A stretch of 64,000 nt of DNA from Delphinapterus leucas (GCF_002288925.2 NW_022098024.1:436037-500036); one strand, 5' to 3'; positions 24,000 to 37,139 are shown, numbered from the stretch's first letter. Numbers and translations: made by a program. The notes: a model not told the origin generated them from the letters alone.

Positions 24000-24430
24000 G
24001 AAAAGGTGGAATCTGCTTTTTCAGCCACTTGGGTCTAGGCTGGCCTTTGATTAATGAAGTGCAGTAGATGTAACATTTTGAGTTCTGAGCCTAGGCCTCA
24101 GAGGCCTTGTAGTTTCTGCTCTTGGAGCTAAGGCCACCGTGTAAAGAAGCCAAGATTAGCTTTCTTGAAGATGAGTAACCATATAGAGCAGAGGTCAGCA
24201 CCAACATCCGGCACGTGAATGAGACCACGTTAGACTATTCAGCCTCTGTCCAGCCACCAGCTGACTGACACCACAGTGAGTGATTCCGAGTGAAGTCAGT
24301 TGAAAACCCACCCAGGTATATCAAGCCCAAATTACTGACCTACTGATTTATAAGTAAATGAAATGGTCATTTCCAGCTGTGGAATTTGGGGGATGGTTTG
24401 TTACACAGCAGTATTATAACTGCTATACCT
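24000..24430 (+). mobile_element. MLT1-type MaLR LTR
   Basis: 'cttgggtctaggctggcctt', 'gcagtagatgtaacattttg' and 'agcctaggcctcagaggcct' follow the MLT1 order. So do 'cctctgtccagccaccagct' and the ending 'ggatggtttgttacacagca'. A near-complete diverged LTR. Confidence 0.7.
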
Positions 24431-24526
24431 CATCTATATTATTTTATTGCTGGATTTCTAGAGCCCAGCTAATTGCCTGACACCTAATTAGCCTTTGTCA
24501 ATTTTTTGTTTATTGACTACAAATTT

Positions 24527-24610
24527 TGATTCTTATAAGAATCATACAAGATAAATACTATTAGTCCCATTTTGTTGATGAGGAAAAAGAAATTCAGAGT
24601 GATAAAGGGA
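24527..24610 (-). repeat. MIR fragment, antisense, with an 18-bp palindrome
   Basis: 'cccattttgttgatgagg' and 'gaaattcagagtgataaag' are antisense MIR core text. 24527-24544 is a perfect palindrome ('tgattcttataagaatca'). Confidence 0.6.
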
Positions 24611-25329
24611 CTGGCTTATATTAGTCAAAATGCCAAAAGGAAACAGATAACACACACAAAGTAAGTTAACTGGAGAAGAATTTAGTAGAAGGGCTATTTA
24701 CAGAGGCATGAATAGGGAGTTCAGTTATCTGGGGGTTGTAACACAGAACAAGGATGCTTGTCAAGAAGAAGAAGCCACCCTGTTCATATACATATTTTTT
24801 ATGGTATTTGCACTCCTCGTGCCCTGAGGAAGGTTGTTTCTCATTGTTGGAGAATATTTTCCTTGATAATATGAGTCTTCTGAAAGAAGATGGAAGGGTG
24901 CTTACTGTAAAGTTGCAGAGAGAGTCAAAGGGAGAGATACAATTCTGACACTATTTACTTCCTTTTTGATTGTCAATTTTATTTCATAAAGTGAAAGTGG
25001 ATACAGAGTAGGTTTCAGCCAGGAAAAAAACTTGGTCATACAAGCACACAAAGAATTTCCAAATTTCTGGTAGACAATGTGGGGAGTGTAGTGCACTAAA
25101 AAGAGCTCTGGGTTTGAGTTTCTGGTTGTAGTCTCCCCTCTGAGAGGTTTGACGCCATGATCCAGTTATTTAAACTCTCAATGGCTCCATTTTCTCATTT
25201 ATCAATATATCACAATTATGCCAGGCCTGTCTGCCTCAGAGGGTAGGGTACTATAACAACCACATAATAACATTTTTACCTGTAACACACCGAAGAATAC
25301 AGAGCTCTGTGTTTGCAAGGTATTCTTCT
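24611..25329. other. Mostly unassigned; MIR-like patch at 25110-25260
   Basis: 25110-25260 holds 'gggtttgagtttctggttg', 'ccagttatttaaactctc' and 'ccattttctcatttatcaat', a diverged plus-strand MIR. The rest is unassigned. Confidence 0.45.
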
Positions 25330-25720
25330 TTTCAACATATGCAAATATTCTGCAACCCCCTGAAAAAATCATGCAAACGTGTGGCTTTGTTTCTTTGGAT
25401 AAAATGAGTTACCCCTGATGGGCTCCCTCCTGAACTCTGTCTTTGAAAGCTGTGCTTTGTGGGAAAAGGCGATGAGCTGGTCACCAAGAGCCTTGATCTT
25501 GCATGGCAGTCCTCTGTGCTTGCTGTCCTGGAAAGCAAAGGGCTTAGCCATGGGTAGCCCTCAGGGATCCAACCCAGAACAAGTGATATTCGATTCATCG
25601 AGTTCCCTACTTGAATAAAGAGAGGGGGCAACTGAAGCCTGGCCTGCATGACAAGATTTATGAAATACAAAATTCACCAGTGGCCTCTGTCTCCTCTTTT
25701 CGGTGATAGATTAAGAGCAC
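25330..25720. other. Less AT-rich unassigned segment with overlapping frames
   Basis: Open frames overlap on both strands: minus 25332-25670 (112 codons), minus 25369-25551 (60 codons, ATG in a Kozak-like 'cccatggct' context) and plus 25418-25618 (66 codons). No domain or repeat family recognised. It could be a conserved non-coding element, a pseudogene fragment or chance. Confidence 0.25.
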
Positions 25721-26273
25721 AGGTTAGAGAAAATAGAAACAGAAGAGAGCAGTAGGCAAGTTAGGCAGTGATTCATCATGCTTCTGGCCTGAATCCAGAT
25801 GGCTATTTGTGCACAGTTCAATGTTGGCAGAGAAAAGAGAAACCATATGGGAATAGGCAGAAGTGTTAACATAGGGCCAGCCAATGTGGTGGAGACTACA
25901 AAACAGGGATACCACCAAGAGGCATCCTGTACGGAAGAAAGTGACTTTGTTTTCCTTGTCTGTTCTCTCTTATACTATTCAGATAAATGGATAGAGGTAG
26001 AACTGCCCCCAGTCTCATTATAGTGGGTTGAAGGAAAAAGATTTGTTTTGATTTAATGTCAGATATATTGAGGGAATCTTTTTTATTTTGTTTTTATTTT
26101 AGACACATGAGCTGTCTAAACTTAGTACACAAGCCCCAAACAACCAGGTGAAATAAGTTGTAATGCTTATTTATGTTCCAGACATACACTCAATGCGTTC
26201 TGTTATTTGCCAATTACCTGCCTCTACCCCTATATCATGTCCCATCCCACTTCTAAGTATTTGGCACAATACA

Positions 26274-26372
26274 GATAGATATAGAAAGAGATATAGATAT
26301 AGATACAGATATAGATATAGATACAGATACAGATACAGATATAGATATAGATATAGCTGTAGATACAGATAG
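26274..26372 (+). repeat. Hexanucleotide microsatellite (GATATA/GATACA)n
   Basis: About 100 bp alternate GATATA, GATACA and GATAGA units, with an isolated GCTGTA interruption near 26356. A short TG run follows at 26390-26400. Because the unit is six bases, both strands stay open and encode artificial Tyr-Arg and Tyr-Leu strings. Confidence 0.9.
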
Positions 26373-26402
26373 GTATACATACTTCTCTGTGTGTGTGTGT
26401 AG

Positions 26403-28765
26403 TGTTGGCATGCAGTCTTCTGTTGTTTAGAGGCTGGCTTCCTCATAGGAACACAAAGTTATCTCATCCTCCCACCTTTGACTTTCTGAGCAGCCTCAGA
26501 GTAGATGGTGGATGCCAATCTCAGATCAAAGCCGATCCAATGGCCTGGCACAATTCTGATTCCACTTAGGCAAGAGGAATAGGACACATTCAACTTCTGA
26601 AACTATGATGACTTTTTTTTTAATGGATGGTTTTTAAGTTATTTATCTTATTTGGGAAAACAATTCAGAGCACATACCATCACTTTCATGAGAAAAAAAA
26701 AGGTAGCTGTGAAACACTTCCTTGGGCTATTGCTATAATATAGTTCCATCAAACTGACCATGTTGCTGTTTTACTTAAGACTTCATAGATCTCAGCCTTG
26801 GAAGATGCTTGTGGTTTCTTCTATGAATGGATTTTAGAGGGATAACAAAAGAACTGTATGTACATATACATTTTTAATATAATTATCTCAAAGAATAACT
26901 CAGAAACACTTATTTAGAACAATTAGCAAAAAAATGATGTAAATAGGGAGATCAGTCATGTATACATTGTCCTCACAATCAAAGGCAAAGGGAGGGCTTA
27001 TGAATATTCAACTCTGAAGTATACAGGATATGTCTGTATCTGTACAATGGTGACCAGTGGATAAGCCAGGCTTTGCATCAATTCCTTCATTATGAATTTT
27101 GTTCTCTTTGGTCAACCTTAGCTACCAGAGGAACCAAGCTGTCAAGGAGACTTCAGTCTCTTTTTGAAACAATAGTATCACCTGAATGTTGGCTTAAGGT
27201 AATGGCTGGCTAAAGAAGGTTCTCCATTTCCCATCCAGAATGGAGTGGTTATTTTGTATTAGTCGATTAAAAGATACTTGTTGATTGTCAACTAAATGTC
27301 AAGACTACACAAGTTCAATAGGACATTCAGGAGAAAATTTTCCTTTGAAGAATGTGTAGGGAAATGGTTGGGATTACGATTTAGTCTCAGTTAAGTGCCA
27401 ATAATGTCTAACTTCCTAAAAGTAGCTTTTTGTCCTAGCCACTAACATGGAATATCAGCATTTGTACTTTCATAAAAGTAGGCACATCCCTATTGTCCGA
27501 AGACCAACTTGTACCAAAACGTTAGTTCTGAGAAATAGTAATGAGAGAGAGAGAGGGAGAGGAGAAAAGAAAGAAAAAGGTTAAGGAATAAAGAAATCGA
27601 TTTTACATTATTTCCTACATTTAGGTTCTATCATTTTTCAAATGAGTCCATATCATCTTAACCACTCACTAAATTGTCATTGTGGAGCTGTGCTTTAACA
27701 GAATGCTTTTGGCTGACCTTGTGGATCTTCACAATAAAAAGCCATATTCATACCATGTTCATATTTTTTGCTAAACCATTCCCTATATAAAAGTCCATAT
27801 GAAAAATAAAATTTTAAATTTTGTATTGGGAATTTTCTTTTTCTGCCACAGAAATTGGCAGAAATTACACTGTTATTTTTCTTATTAGGAAACAGATATA
27901 GATGATGATGCTACACTCATGTTCGTCTGCTATATTTATTTTCTTATTCTTCCTAGGATTTTTGTTTTTATATTCCTTTATTTCAGTTTTTCAAACTTTA
28001 TATTTTCTGTACTATGAGTCACTTTTGATTATTTTTTAAAGATGAGCAGGATAGATGATCATGATGATGAAGATAGATGATAGATGAATGATAGATAGTT
28101 ACCTAACTACTGTCATCAGTAATCTGTTCCTGAAAATCAGGCATTCTGCATTCAAACAGCAACTGGGAGCCAATTTCCCCTTACTTTAAGTGGTAAAAAT
28201 TATAATGTGTTACACATGATCTCAAAATCCACAACCACTTTCCTAACATGTAACTAAAACGGATCATCAATGTAGTAATCATGTTGAATCACCTTTTATG
28301 CAGTAACATCTTTTCTTTTATTGTAATTGTCTTTCTCCTTTAGTTTGACTCTTTCTCTATTCTTTAGCAAAATGTTAACTTCCCGGGGGAGTTATTGAAC
28401 AGCACTAAGCAAAAACAAGTGCTAAACATAAACAATACTACAGAAATCCACTCAGGACAAGGCCACGATGGCAGGCAGGAAAAAAACTCATATTGAGTAT
28501 GACCCTGTTTTGCCTCTTGGACACTGAGTTCCACATCCCCTTAGTTGATGCTCAGAGTGCTTTTCAAAAGGTCCACCATGATGCTAATCCTCTATCAATT
28601 GTGTCTGGAATGGTAACTCATAGCTGTTACTGCCCATTGTCTTTTCACTGCACATTGTGAATGTTGCATTTAGAACTGGGAAGGTAGATATAAATTTTTC
28701 TTAGGCATATTGGCTGAAAAAAAAGTTGTATCTATAGATAAGTGCATTCTATAAAGTTAGGCATT
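26403..28765. other. AT-rich DNA with small simple repeats
   Basis: 27543-27590 is purine-rich (GA runs then AAAG), and 28044-28100 is GATGAT/GATA-rich. Otherwise no gene or repeat family was recognised. Confidence 0.4.
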
Positions 28766-28993
28766 AAAAGCTAACAAGTGGGGCTTCCCTAGAGGCGCAG
28801 TGGTTGGGAGTCCGCCTGCCGATTCAGGGGACATGGGTTCATGCCCCGGTCTGGGAGGATCCCACATGCCGCGGAGCGGCTGGGCCCGTGGGCCATGGCC
28901 GCTGGGCCTGCGCGTCTCGGGCTTGTGCTCCGCAACGGGAGAGGCCACAACAGTGAGAGGCCCGCATACCGCAAAAAAAAAAGCTAACACGTG
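28766..28993 (+). mobile_element. CHR SINE (copy 5) with target-site duplication
   Basis: The body starts 'gggcttccctagaggcgcag' at 28781 and ends in A10. The duplication 'aaaagctaacaagtg' (28766-28780) recurs as 'aaaagctaacacgtg' (28979-28993), with one difference. B box 'gggttcatgccccgg' is visible. One of the better-preserved copies. Confidence 0.93.
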
Positions 28994-29464
28994 TTCTAGA
29001 AGGAAAAGAAATTCAATGGGGAGAATTTCACAGACTATGCCTTTACAATGTAATGTGGTTTTCAGAGCTGTGGTAAAGATGATTTTAAGAGCATGCTCCA
29101 CAGTGGGGATGGGAGAGATAAATGAATGTTGTATTTAGTTTTGAGCAACGTAGCTGAAGCAAAACAGAAGATGGGGGAAAGGGAGAAACTAATGCCAGAA
29201 GCAAAAAGAAAAGTCTTTTTAGAATCACCTCATATCATTAGAATATAGCTGTCATTGGCCTTTAGTTGTGTCATGGATTAGTTTGATTATTGTACACATT
29301 TTTATTGTTATCCTGTATTTATAGCAAGTGTTAGGGGGTTTACATTTATTGTTATAGTGACTTTTCCTTTTAAATATATATATTCAAATTGGGTAAAATA
29401 ATCTAAGTGGCATGCAAATGAAACAAAATTATGTAAAGAAATAAAGTTAGGTATCAATTAAAAT

Positions 29465-29590
29465 TGTCTTCCACTAACTGCTTGGGATCTTGGTCAGGTT
29501 ATTTAATATTTTTTGAGTCTTATTTTTCTATCCATAAAATATGGATAATTATACTCACCTTGTGATAGTTTTGAAAGGTAAGTATATGAG
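29465..29590 (+). repeat. MIR fragment
   Basis: 'cttgggatcttggtcaggtt', then 'ctatccataaaatatggata' and 'actcaccttgtgatagtttt' are the core and 3' part of MIR, diverged. Confidence 0.65.
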
Positions 29591-29599
29591 CTGAGTTTT

Positions 29600-32500
29600 C
29601 TCCAAAAGCAGACCATGAGATAAGGACTTGAATATAACCATTGGGAATACAAGTGAGTGTGAAACTGAGCTGGGGAACAAAAAAATAAAGGGTGTAGATT
29701 ACACTTTGGGCAACTGGGGCACAATTGCCCTGAGGACCCTTGAAGAAACCACATGAAAGGTCCTGACACAGGATGGGAGGTTGGGGCACTTTTGCACATT
29801 CTCTTCTTCCCTGGGAATTTTAACTCTCGCTCTGCTTTGAGTAGTTTGTACCTTCATACATCCAAGCACCCTCATGATGCCATTTAAAACACTCAGGCAA
29901 GAGATGTAGAAAGATGCATGCACTTGAGATAGGGCACAGCCATCATTCTAGAAATCGTTTATCACAGAGGCAAGTAAATCCAGAGGCAGGACAAGAGGAT
30001 TACAAATTTACATTTACAGATACAGGAGGTTAGGAGTTCAATATATCTTTTTGGTGGACACAATGTAACCAATAACAGTGAGTAAAGGAGGCAAAATTTC
30101 CCCAAGCTGGTCCCTGAGAATGAAAGAGGCCAATGCTACTTCTACATGTTAGTGGCTGTTGGTTCAAAGTATTGATATACACCACATCCTAGAGGACAGT
30201 GTTCCAACCGTTAGGGTATTGTTCTCAAGATGGTTCCTTAGCTGAGTCTTTAAAAGTCCATTAAAAAATTCAATCAAAATAGTAGTGTTTGAGTGATGCT
30301 AGCACCTATTAATTCCATAGTCATGTGTACCTTCTTAATCATAAAATTGTTCCCTTAGTCTGAAGCAAATCTCTGGTGGTATTTTATGTCACCAATCAGT
30401 TGCTCTGAGTCTTCGGTTGATGATGCTGGCCCAGGAAATGTGGACAAGGAAGTAAAACTCATGTTCCAAATAAGTAACAGTCCCTGTAGAGATGAATGGA
30501 TGCATCTCCAGGATTGATGGGGCCCAAAGTAAACAATTTTACCAAGTGGCTGGATGGTCTTCTCAAAGGACCCTACTTATAAAGGTTCAGTGTGTGTTTT
30601 GGGCGCTGACATGCCAACAGTGACAGCTGTTAGATTAGCTTTACTAGGAGGGAGTTAATGCTAATGGTCCAAAAATAACCTCCATTCCTACCACCGTGAC
30701 TACTTTATGTTCAAGCATTAGGTTATTCATGGAAAGAGGATGGCTAACCACCTCTGGATGGGCCATTCTATCCACTTCTTATTAAATGCTTCATCTGAAG
30801 TGGGTGCTTTCTGATGGACATTGAAATGACAGATCATTACCCACACAATCTGTGCTCATTCTCATAAACTGCCTCTTCCCCCAAACTTCTTATCTCCAAT
30901 CATCTGATCTTGCTCTTTCCAGACCCCTTCCAACATGTGAGCCACTCTCCACTACCCAATAGCACATGTATACCCATATATTAAGCTACTTCTTTCTCTA
31001 TATCAGGGGTCAGGCTGGATAATAAATACTTAAATCTGGCTTCGCAGGCCAGATAATATTTGTTGCAACTTTGTCTCAACTCTCATTTTAGTGTGAAAGC
31101 AGCTGTAGGCAATACAGAAAAAAATGGGTCTAGCTATGACCAAAAAAACTTTATTTACAAGATCAGGCAGTTGACTGTATTTGGCTCCTGGGCCATTGTT
31201 TGCTAATCCGTGCTCTATATGAAGGTGTTGACCAAATCCACCACCATATTCTGCTTGCTGGGAAGGTTCTTCCTCACCAGGACCCCTGAGTGGAGGTATA
31301 AAGTGAACGTAGTCCATTTTTGCTCACATCAGTATTTTGAGCTGGACTATCCATGAACCAAGCCTGGTTTTCTTTCTCCTACGTCAGCTGGTCTTGGGGG
31401 ACTCCCACAAGTGAACTGAGGGTAAGGTCTTGGCATAGCATAGGTAGGTGACATTGGCATGTAGAGTATCTGGTATGTAACTTCCTTTGGCCTTCTGAAC
31501 CTGATCAGTTCTAGTACCAAATTTTCTATTACCATATGATGGATTGGTTCTGCATCCATTTAACTCAATGAATTGGGGAGTCTGACAATACCCAAGACAT
31601 GGTAGGCAACTACATTTTCATAGATATTTTATTTCCCATGGTGTAGCATTTAGTCTTTACTAAGGCCCAGTAGCATTCCAGAAGCAGGTTTTAAAACAAT
31701 GAGTAATACTCTGCTGAAGAAGGCATGGGTTTGCTCCAGAATACTACGGAACTTCATTGTAATTTTCCTATTACACTTACTAAACTCTCTACATGCCGTG
31801 CTTATCTGCTGCAGACTCTCTAGCATCGATGGATCTGCTATGACCTGAGCTGAACGGCAGGTTGTACTCCAGCCTATATCTAATGCAAAATCCTCTTTTG
31901 CTTTAGAAATACTCTCTGCCACAAAATCCAAAGTGGTTCATCAAGCACTATGCATTTTCCTTCATGCTGAAGACACAAAGTACAGTAACTTTTGTATTAC
32001 TTTAAAAGCAGTGTTCCAGCCCATCCTAGACAATTTTGCTCCTAAAACTTCACAAGAGTGGCAGTCCCTTGAATATCTGTAAGGTTTATATTCTGTAGTC
32101 TCACAAGCATGTGTTTTGAGAGGGCATTCAAAATATCTGCCCTTTTTTTCTTCACTAGGCTCAAATACTGTAATGTTTCAGATTGAGTTCTCAAGGAAGG
32201 AGATCACAAGACCAAAGTTAGCATGCAGGAGGTTTATTACGGTGTATTCTTTGGAGCAACACTGTAGAAGGTAAATGAAGAAGGGTAACTGGTCAGAAGG
32301 TGATGAGCTATGATGCAGTTTCAATAGAAACACTGGAGCTGGAATAAACCTTTCCCTTAAGAAGTTTCCCCAGGTAAGGAGAGTCAGTCAGGGCTTCATA
32401 CCTCAACATTGATCAGTCATTGGAGACAGCCCACCCCAGGAAGAGGGCACAAACCAGGCTAAGGTGGCTCTTTCCAGCAGGGGCAATCCCCAGGGGGACT

Positions 32501-33109
32501 AAGAGCTGAGGTCTATGTGTTGGCAATACACCAAGGATTTGGAAGGTCTTCACACCTACATGGAGATTTGGACCATTTTTTACATGATCCTCCTTATTAA
32601 TATAGAGGATGCAGGATGATATTCTTCAGACTACCAAGGAAATCTTAGTCCCTTTGGACATTACCCCAAGTGAAAGCTGGAAAGTTAAGATAAGTGAATC
32701 TATGCCAAGTGGATGAAAGCTGCTTTCGATTCTCTTTCCTGTTGGAGATTGAAAAGAACACATTTGTCAGATCCATGACCCTGTACCTACTGCCAAGCCC
32801 ATGTTGATCTGTTCTTGTAAAGATATATCCAGCAGAGTAGACATGATTGGGGCTATCATTCAGTTATGTTTAAATGATGATATCCTTAATCTGCCATGAT
32901 ACAGTTGTATCTTGCAGAGGCCATTCCAATGAATCAAATGGGGATATGCTGGATATCCCAGTCCCCATTCAAATATTTTAAGGTAGCACTAATCTCTGTA
33001 CCACCAGTCTATGGATCCAGGTACTAGATGGAAAACCAAAACACAGGACAATTCTATGGGCTTGTTGTAATATAGACCTCATCCAGGGTTTTGTTTGTTA
33101 CCTGGAATT
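29600..33109 (-). pseudogene. Decayed ERVL-like retrovirus remnant (pol region)
   Basis: Read on the minus strand, short stretches resemble class III (ERVL) pol in the right order. A reverse-transcriptase-like patch lies at 32747-32779 ('VMDLTNVFFSI'). RNase H-like patches lie at about 31230-31345 and 30781-30990. Integrase-like patches lie at about 30500-30600 and 30328-30372, and a C-terminal patch near 30130-30200. Stops and frameshifts occur throughout, so nothing is functional. A hAT miniature element (31004-31212) and a LINE-1 (33126-39018) interrupt it. LTR ends were not resolved. Confidence 0.6.
30996..31220. mobile_element. hAT-type miniature transposon (MER58-like) with 8-bp duplication
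   Basis: The element is 31004-31212. It starts 'caggggtcaggctgg', carries 'cttcgcaggccagataata', 'gtgtgaaagcagctgtagg' and 'aaactttatttacaagatc', and ends 'gtttgctaatccgtg'. The flanks are a perfect 'ctctatat' at 30996-31003 and 31213-31220. No coding capacity. The name MER58 is from memory of the consensus and is uncertain; the hAT class rests on the 8-bp duplication. Confidence 0.85.
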
Positions 33110-33163
33110 TATACACCTTCATTCTTTTATTTTAATTTTTATATTTTATTTTATTTTTTTATA

Positions 33164-33336
33164 CAGCAGGTTCTTATTAGTCATTAATTTTATACACATC
33201 AGTGTATACATGTCAATCCCAATTACCAAATTCATCACACCACCCCCCCGCCACTTTCCCCCCTTAGTGTCCATAGGTTTGTTCTCTACATCTGTGTCTC
33301 TATTTCTGCCCTGCAAACCGGTTCATCTGTACCATT
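33164..33336 (-). mobile_element. 3' UTR of the complete LINE-1
   Basis: Short 3' UTR with a C-rich patch at 33239-33262 on the plus strand (G-rich on the element's sense strand), as is usual for L1. It lies between the end of ORF2 and the tail. Confidence 0.7.
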
Positions 33337-36300
33337 TTTCTAGTTTCCACATATGTGCATTAATATACGATATTGGTTTTTCTCTTTCTGACTTAACTTT
33401 ACTCTGTGACAGTGCCTAGATCCATCCACATCTCAACAAATGACACAATTTCTTTCCTTTTTATGGCTGAGTAATATTCACTGTATATGTGTACCACATC
33501 TTCCTTATCCACTCGTCTCTGTGGATGGGCATTTGGGTTGCTTCCATGACCTGACTATTGTAAATAGTGCTGCAATGAACATTGGAGTGCATGTGTCTTT
33601 TTGAATTATGGTTTTCTCTGGATATATGCCCAGTAGTGGGATTGCTGGATTATATGGTAATTCTATTTTTAGTTTTTTAAGGATCCTCTATACTGTTCTC
33701 CATAGTGGCTGTATCAATTTACATTCCCAGGAAAAGTGCAAGAGGGTTCCCTTTTCTCCACACCCTCTCCAGCATTTGTTGTTTGTAGATTTTCTGATGA
33801 TGCCCATTCTAACTGGGGTAAGGTGATACCTCATTGTAGTTTTGATTTGCATTTCTCTAATAATTAGCGACGTTGGGCAGCTTTTCATGTGCTGCTTGGC
33901 CATCTGTATGTCTTCTATGCAGAAATGTCTATTTAGGTCTTCCACCCATTTTTGTACTGGATTGTTTGTTTTTTTAATATTGAGCAGCATAAGCTGCTTA
34001 TATATTTTGGAGATTAATCCTTTGTCCATTGATTGATTTGCAAATATTTTCTCCCATTCTGAGGGTTGTCTTTTCGTCCTGTTTATGATTTCCTTTGCCG
34101 TGCAAAAGCTCTGAAGTTTCATTAGGTCACATTTGTTTATTTTTGTTTTTTTTCCATTACTCTAGGAGGTGGATCAAAAAAGATCTTCCTGTGATTTATG
34201 TCGAAGAGTGATCTTCCTGTATTTTCCTCTAAGAGTTTCATAGTGTCTGGTCTTACGTTTAGGTCTCTAATCCATTTTGAGTTTATTTTTGTGTATGGTG
34301 TTAGGGAGTGTTCTAATTTTATTCTTTTACATGTAGCTGTCCAGTTTTCCCAGTACCACTTATTGAAGAGACTGTCTTTTCTCCATTGTATATCCTTGCC
34401 TCCTTTGTCATAGATTAGTTGCCATAGGTGCATGGGTTTATCTCTGGGCTTTCTCTCTTGTTCCATTGATCTATGTTTCTGTTTTTGTGCCAGTACCATA
34501 TTTTCTTGATTACTGTAGCTTTGTAGTATAGTCTGAAGTCAGGGAGTCTGATTCCTCCAGCTCCATTTTTTCCCCTCAAGACTGCTTTGGCTATTCGGGG
34601 TCTTTTGTGTCTCCATACAAATTGTAAGATTATCTGTTCTAGTTCTGTAAAAAATGCCATTGGTAATTTGATAGGGATTGCATTGAATCTGTAGATTGCT
34701 TTGGGTAGTATAGTCATTTTCACAATATTGACTCTTCCAATCCAAGAACATGGTATATCTCTCCATCCGTTGGTATCATCTTTAATTTCTCTCATCAGTG
34801 TCGTGTCTTATAGTTTTCTGCCTACAGGTCTTTTGTCTCCCTAGGTAGGTTTATTCCTAGGTAGTCTATTGTTTTTGTTGCAATGGTAAATGGAAGTGTT
34901 TCCTTAGTTTCTCTTTCAGATTTTTCATCATTAGTGTGTAGGAATGCAAGAGATTTTTGTTCATTAATTTTGTATCCTGCTACTTTACCAAATGCATTGA
35001 TTAGCTCTAGTAGTTTTCTGGTGGCATCCTTAGGATTCTCTATGTATAGTATCATGTCATCTGCAAACAGTGACAGGATTACTTCTTTTCCAATTTGTAT
35101 TCCTTTTATTTCTTTTTCTTCTCTAATTGCCATGGCTAGGACTTCCAAAATTATGTTGAATAATAGTGGTGAGAGTGCACATCCAAGGCTTGTTCCTGAT
35201 CTTCGAGGAAATGCTCTCAGTTTTTCACAACTCAGAATGATGTTTGCTGTGGGTTTGTCGTATATGGCCTTATTATGTTGAGGTAGGGTCCCTCTATGCC
35301 CAGTTTCTGGAGAGTCTTTTTCATAAATGGGTGTTGAATTTTGTCAAGCTTTTTCTGCATCTATTGGGATGATCATATGGTTTTTATTCTTCAGTTTGTT
35401 AATATGGTGTATCCCATTGATTGATTTGTGTATATTGAAGAATCCTTGCATCCCTGGGATAAATCCCACTTGATCATGGTGTATGATCCTTTTAATGTGA
35501 TGTTGGATTCTGTTTGCTAGTATTTTGTTGAGGATATTTGCATCTATATTCATCAGTGATATTGGTCTGTAATTTTCTTTTTTTGTAGTATCTTTGCTTT
35601 TGGTATCAGGGTGATAGTGGCCTCATAGAATGATTTTGGGAGTGTTCCTTCCTCCGCAATTTTTTGGAAGAGATTGAGAAGGATGGGTGTTAGCCCTTCT
35701 CTAATTGTTTGATAGAATTCACCTGTGAAGCCATCTAGTCTGCACTTTTGTTTGTTGGAAGATTTTTAATCACAGTTTCAATTTCATTACTTATGACTGG
35801 TCTGTTCATATTTTCTATTTCTTCCTGGTTCAGTCTTGGAAGGTTATACCTTTTAAGAATTTGTCCATTTCTTCCAGATTGTCCATTTTATTGGCATAGA
35901 GTTGCTTGTAGTAGTCTCTTAAGATGCTTTATATTTCTGCGGTGACTGTTGTAACCTCCTTTTCATTTATAAGTTTATTGATTTGAGTCCTCTCCCTCTT
36001 TTTCCTTGATGAGTCTGGCTAATGGTTTATCAATTTTGTTTATCTTCTCAAAGAACCAGCTTTTAGTTTTATTGATCTTTGCTATTGTTTTCTTTGTTTC
36101 TATTTCATTTATTTCTGCTCTGATATTTATGATTTCTTTCCTTCTGGTAACTTTGGGTTTTGTTTGTTCTTCTTTCTCCAGTTCCTTTACGTGTAAAGTT
36201 AGATTGTTTGTTTGAGATTTTTCTTGTTTCTTGAGGTAGGGTTGTATAGCTATAAACTTCCCTCTTAGAACTGCTTTTGCTGCATCCCATAGGTTTTGGA

Positions 36301-37139
36301 TCATCGTGTTTTCATTGTCATTTGTCTCTAGGTATTTTTTGATTTCCTCTTTGATTTCGTCAGTGATCTCTTGGTTATACATATTGCTTAGCCTCCATGT
36401 GTTTCTGTTTTTTACTTTTGTTTCCCGTAAATCATTTCTAATCTCATAGCATTGTGGTCAGAGAAGATGCTTGATATCATTTCAATTTTCTTTAATTTAC
36501 TGAGGCTTGATTGGTGACCCAAGATGTGATCTATCCTGGAGAATGTTCTGTGTGCACTTGAGAAGAAAGTGTAATCTGCCGTTGGATGGAATGTCCTATA
36601 AATATCAATTAAATCTATCTGGTCTATTGTGTCATTAAAAGCTTATGTTTCCTTATTTATTTTCATTTTGGATGATCTGTCCATTGATGTACATGAGGTG
36701 TTAAAGTCCCCTGCTATTATTGTGTTACTGTTGATTTCCTCTTTTAAAGCTGTTTTTATAGTTGCCTTATATATTGAGGTGCTCCTATGTTGGGTGCATA
36801 TATATTTATAATTGTTATATCTTCTTCTTGGATTGATCCCTTGATCATTAAGTAGTGTCCTTCCTTGTCTCTTGTAACATTCTTTCTTTTAAAATCTATT
36901 TTATCTGATATGAGTATTGCTACTCCAGCTTTCTTTTGATTTCCATTTGCATGGAGTATCTTTTTCCATCCCCTCACTTTCAGCCTGTATGTGTCCCTAG
37001 GTCTGAAGTGGGTCTCTTGTAGACAGCATATATATGGGTCTTGTTTTTGTATCCATTCAGCAAGCCTGTGTCTTTTGGTTGGAGCATTTAATCCATTCAC
37101 ATTTAATGTAATTATCAATATGTATGTTCCTATGATCAT
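33337..37139 (-). pseudogene. LINE-1 ORF2 (endonuclease / reverse transcriptase), frameshifted
   Basis: The gene starts at ATG 37139 with an intact endonuclease N-terminus of 127 codons ('LIITLNVNGLNAP', 'QETHF', 'ININIYAP'-like text) and loses frame near 36756. Further open pieces lie at 36382-35975, 35553-35344, 35148-34822 (reverse transcriptase with '[16 protein letters not shown]', so the catalytic FADD motif is intact here), 34795-34415, 34499-34137 and 34122-33688 (cysteine-containing C-terminus '[17 protein letters not shown]'). At least five frame changes separate these. The protein cannot be made whole, but the decay is milder than in the copy at 17,729-21,515. Confidence 0.88.

Noticed and set aside
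26274..26372. Regular repeats as a possible CRISPR array
   Set aside because: Units are six bases with no spacers. It is a microsatellite in a vertebrate genome.
26163..26446. Tyr-Arg and Tyr-Leu repeat 'proteins' on both strands
   Set aside because: Direct translation of the six-base microsatellite; no coding evidence.
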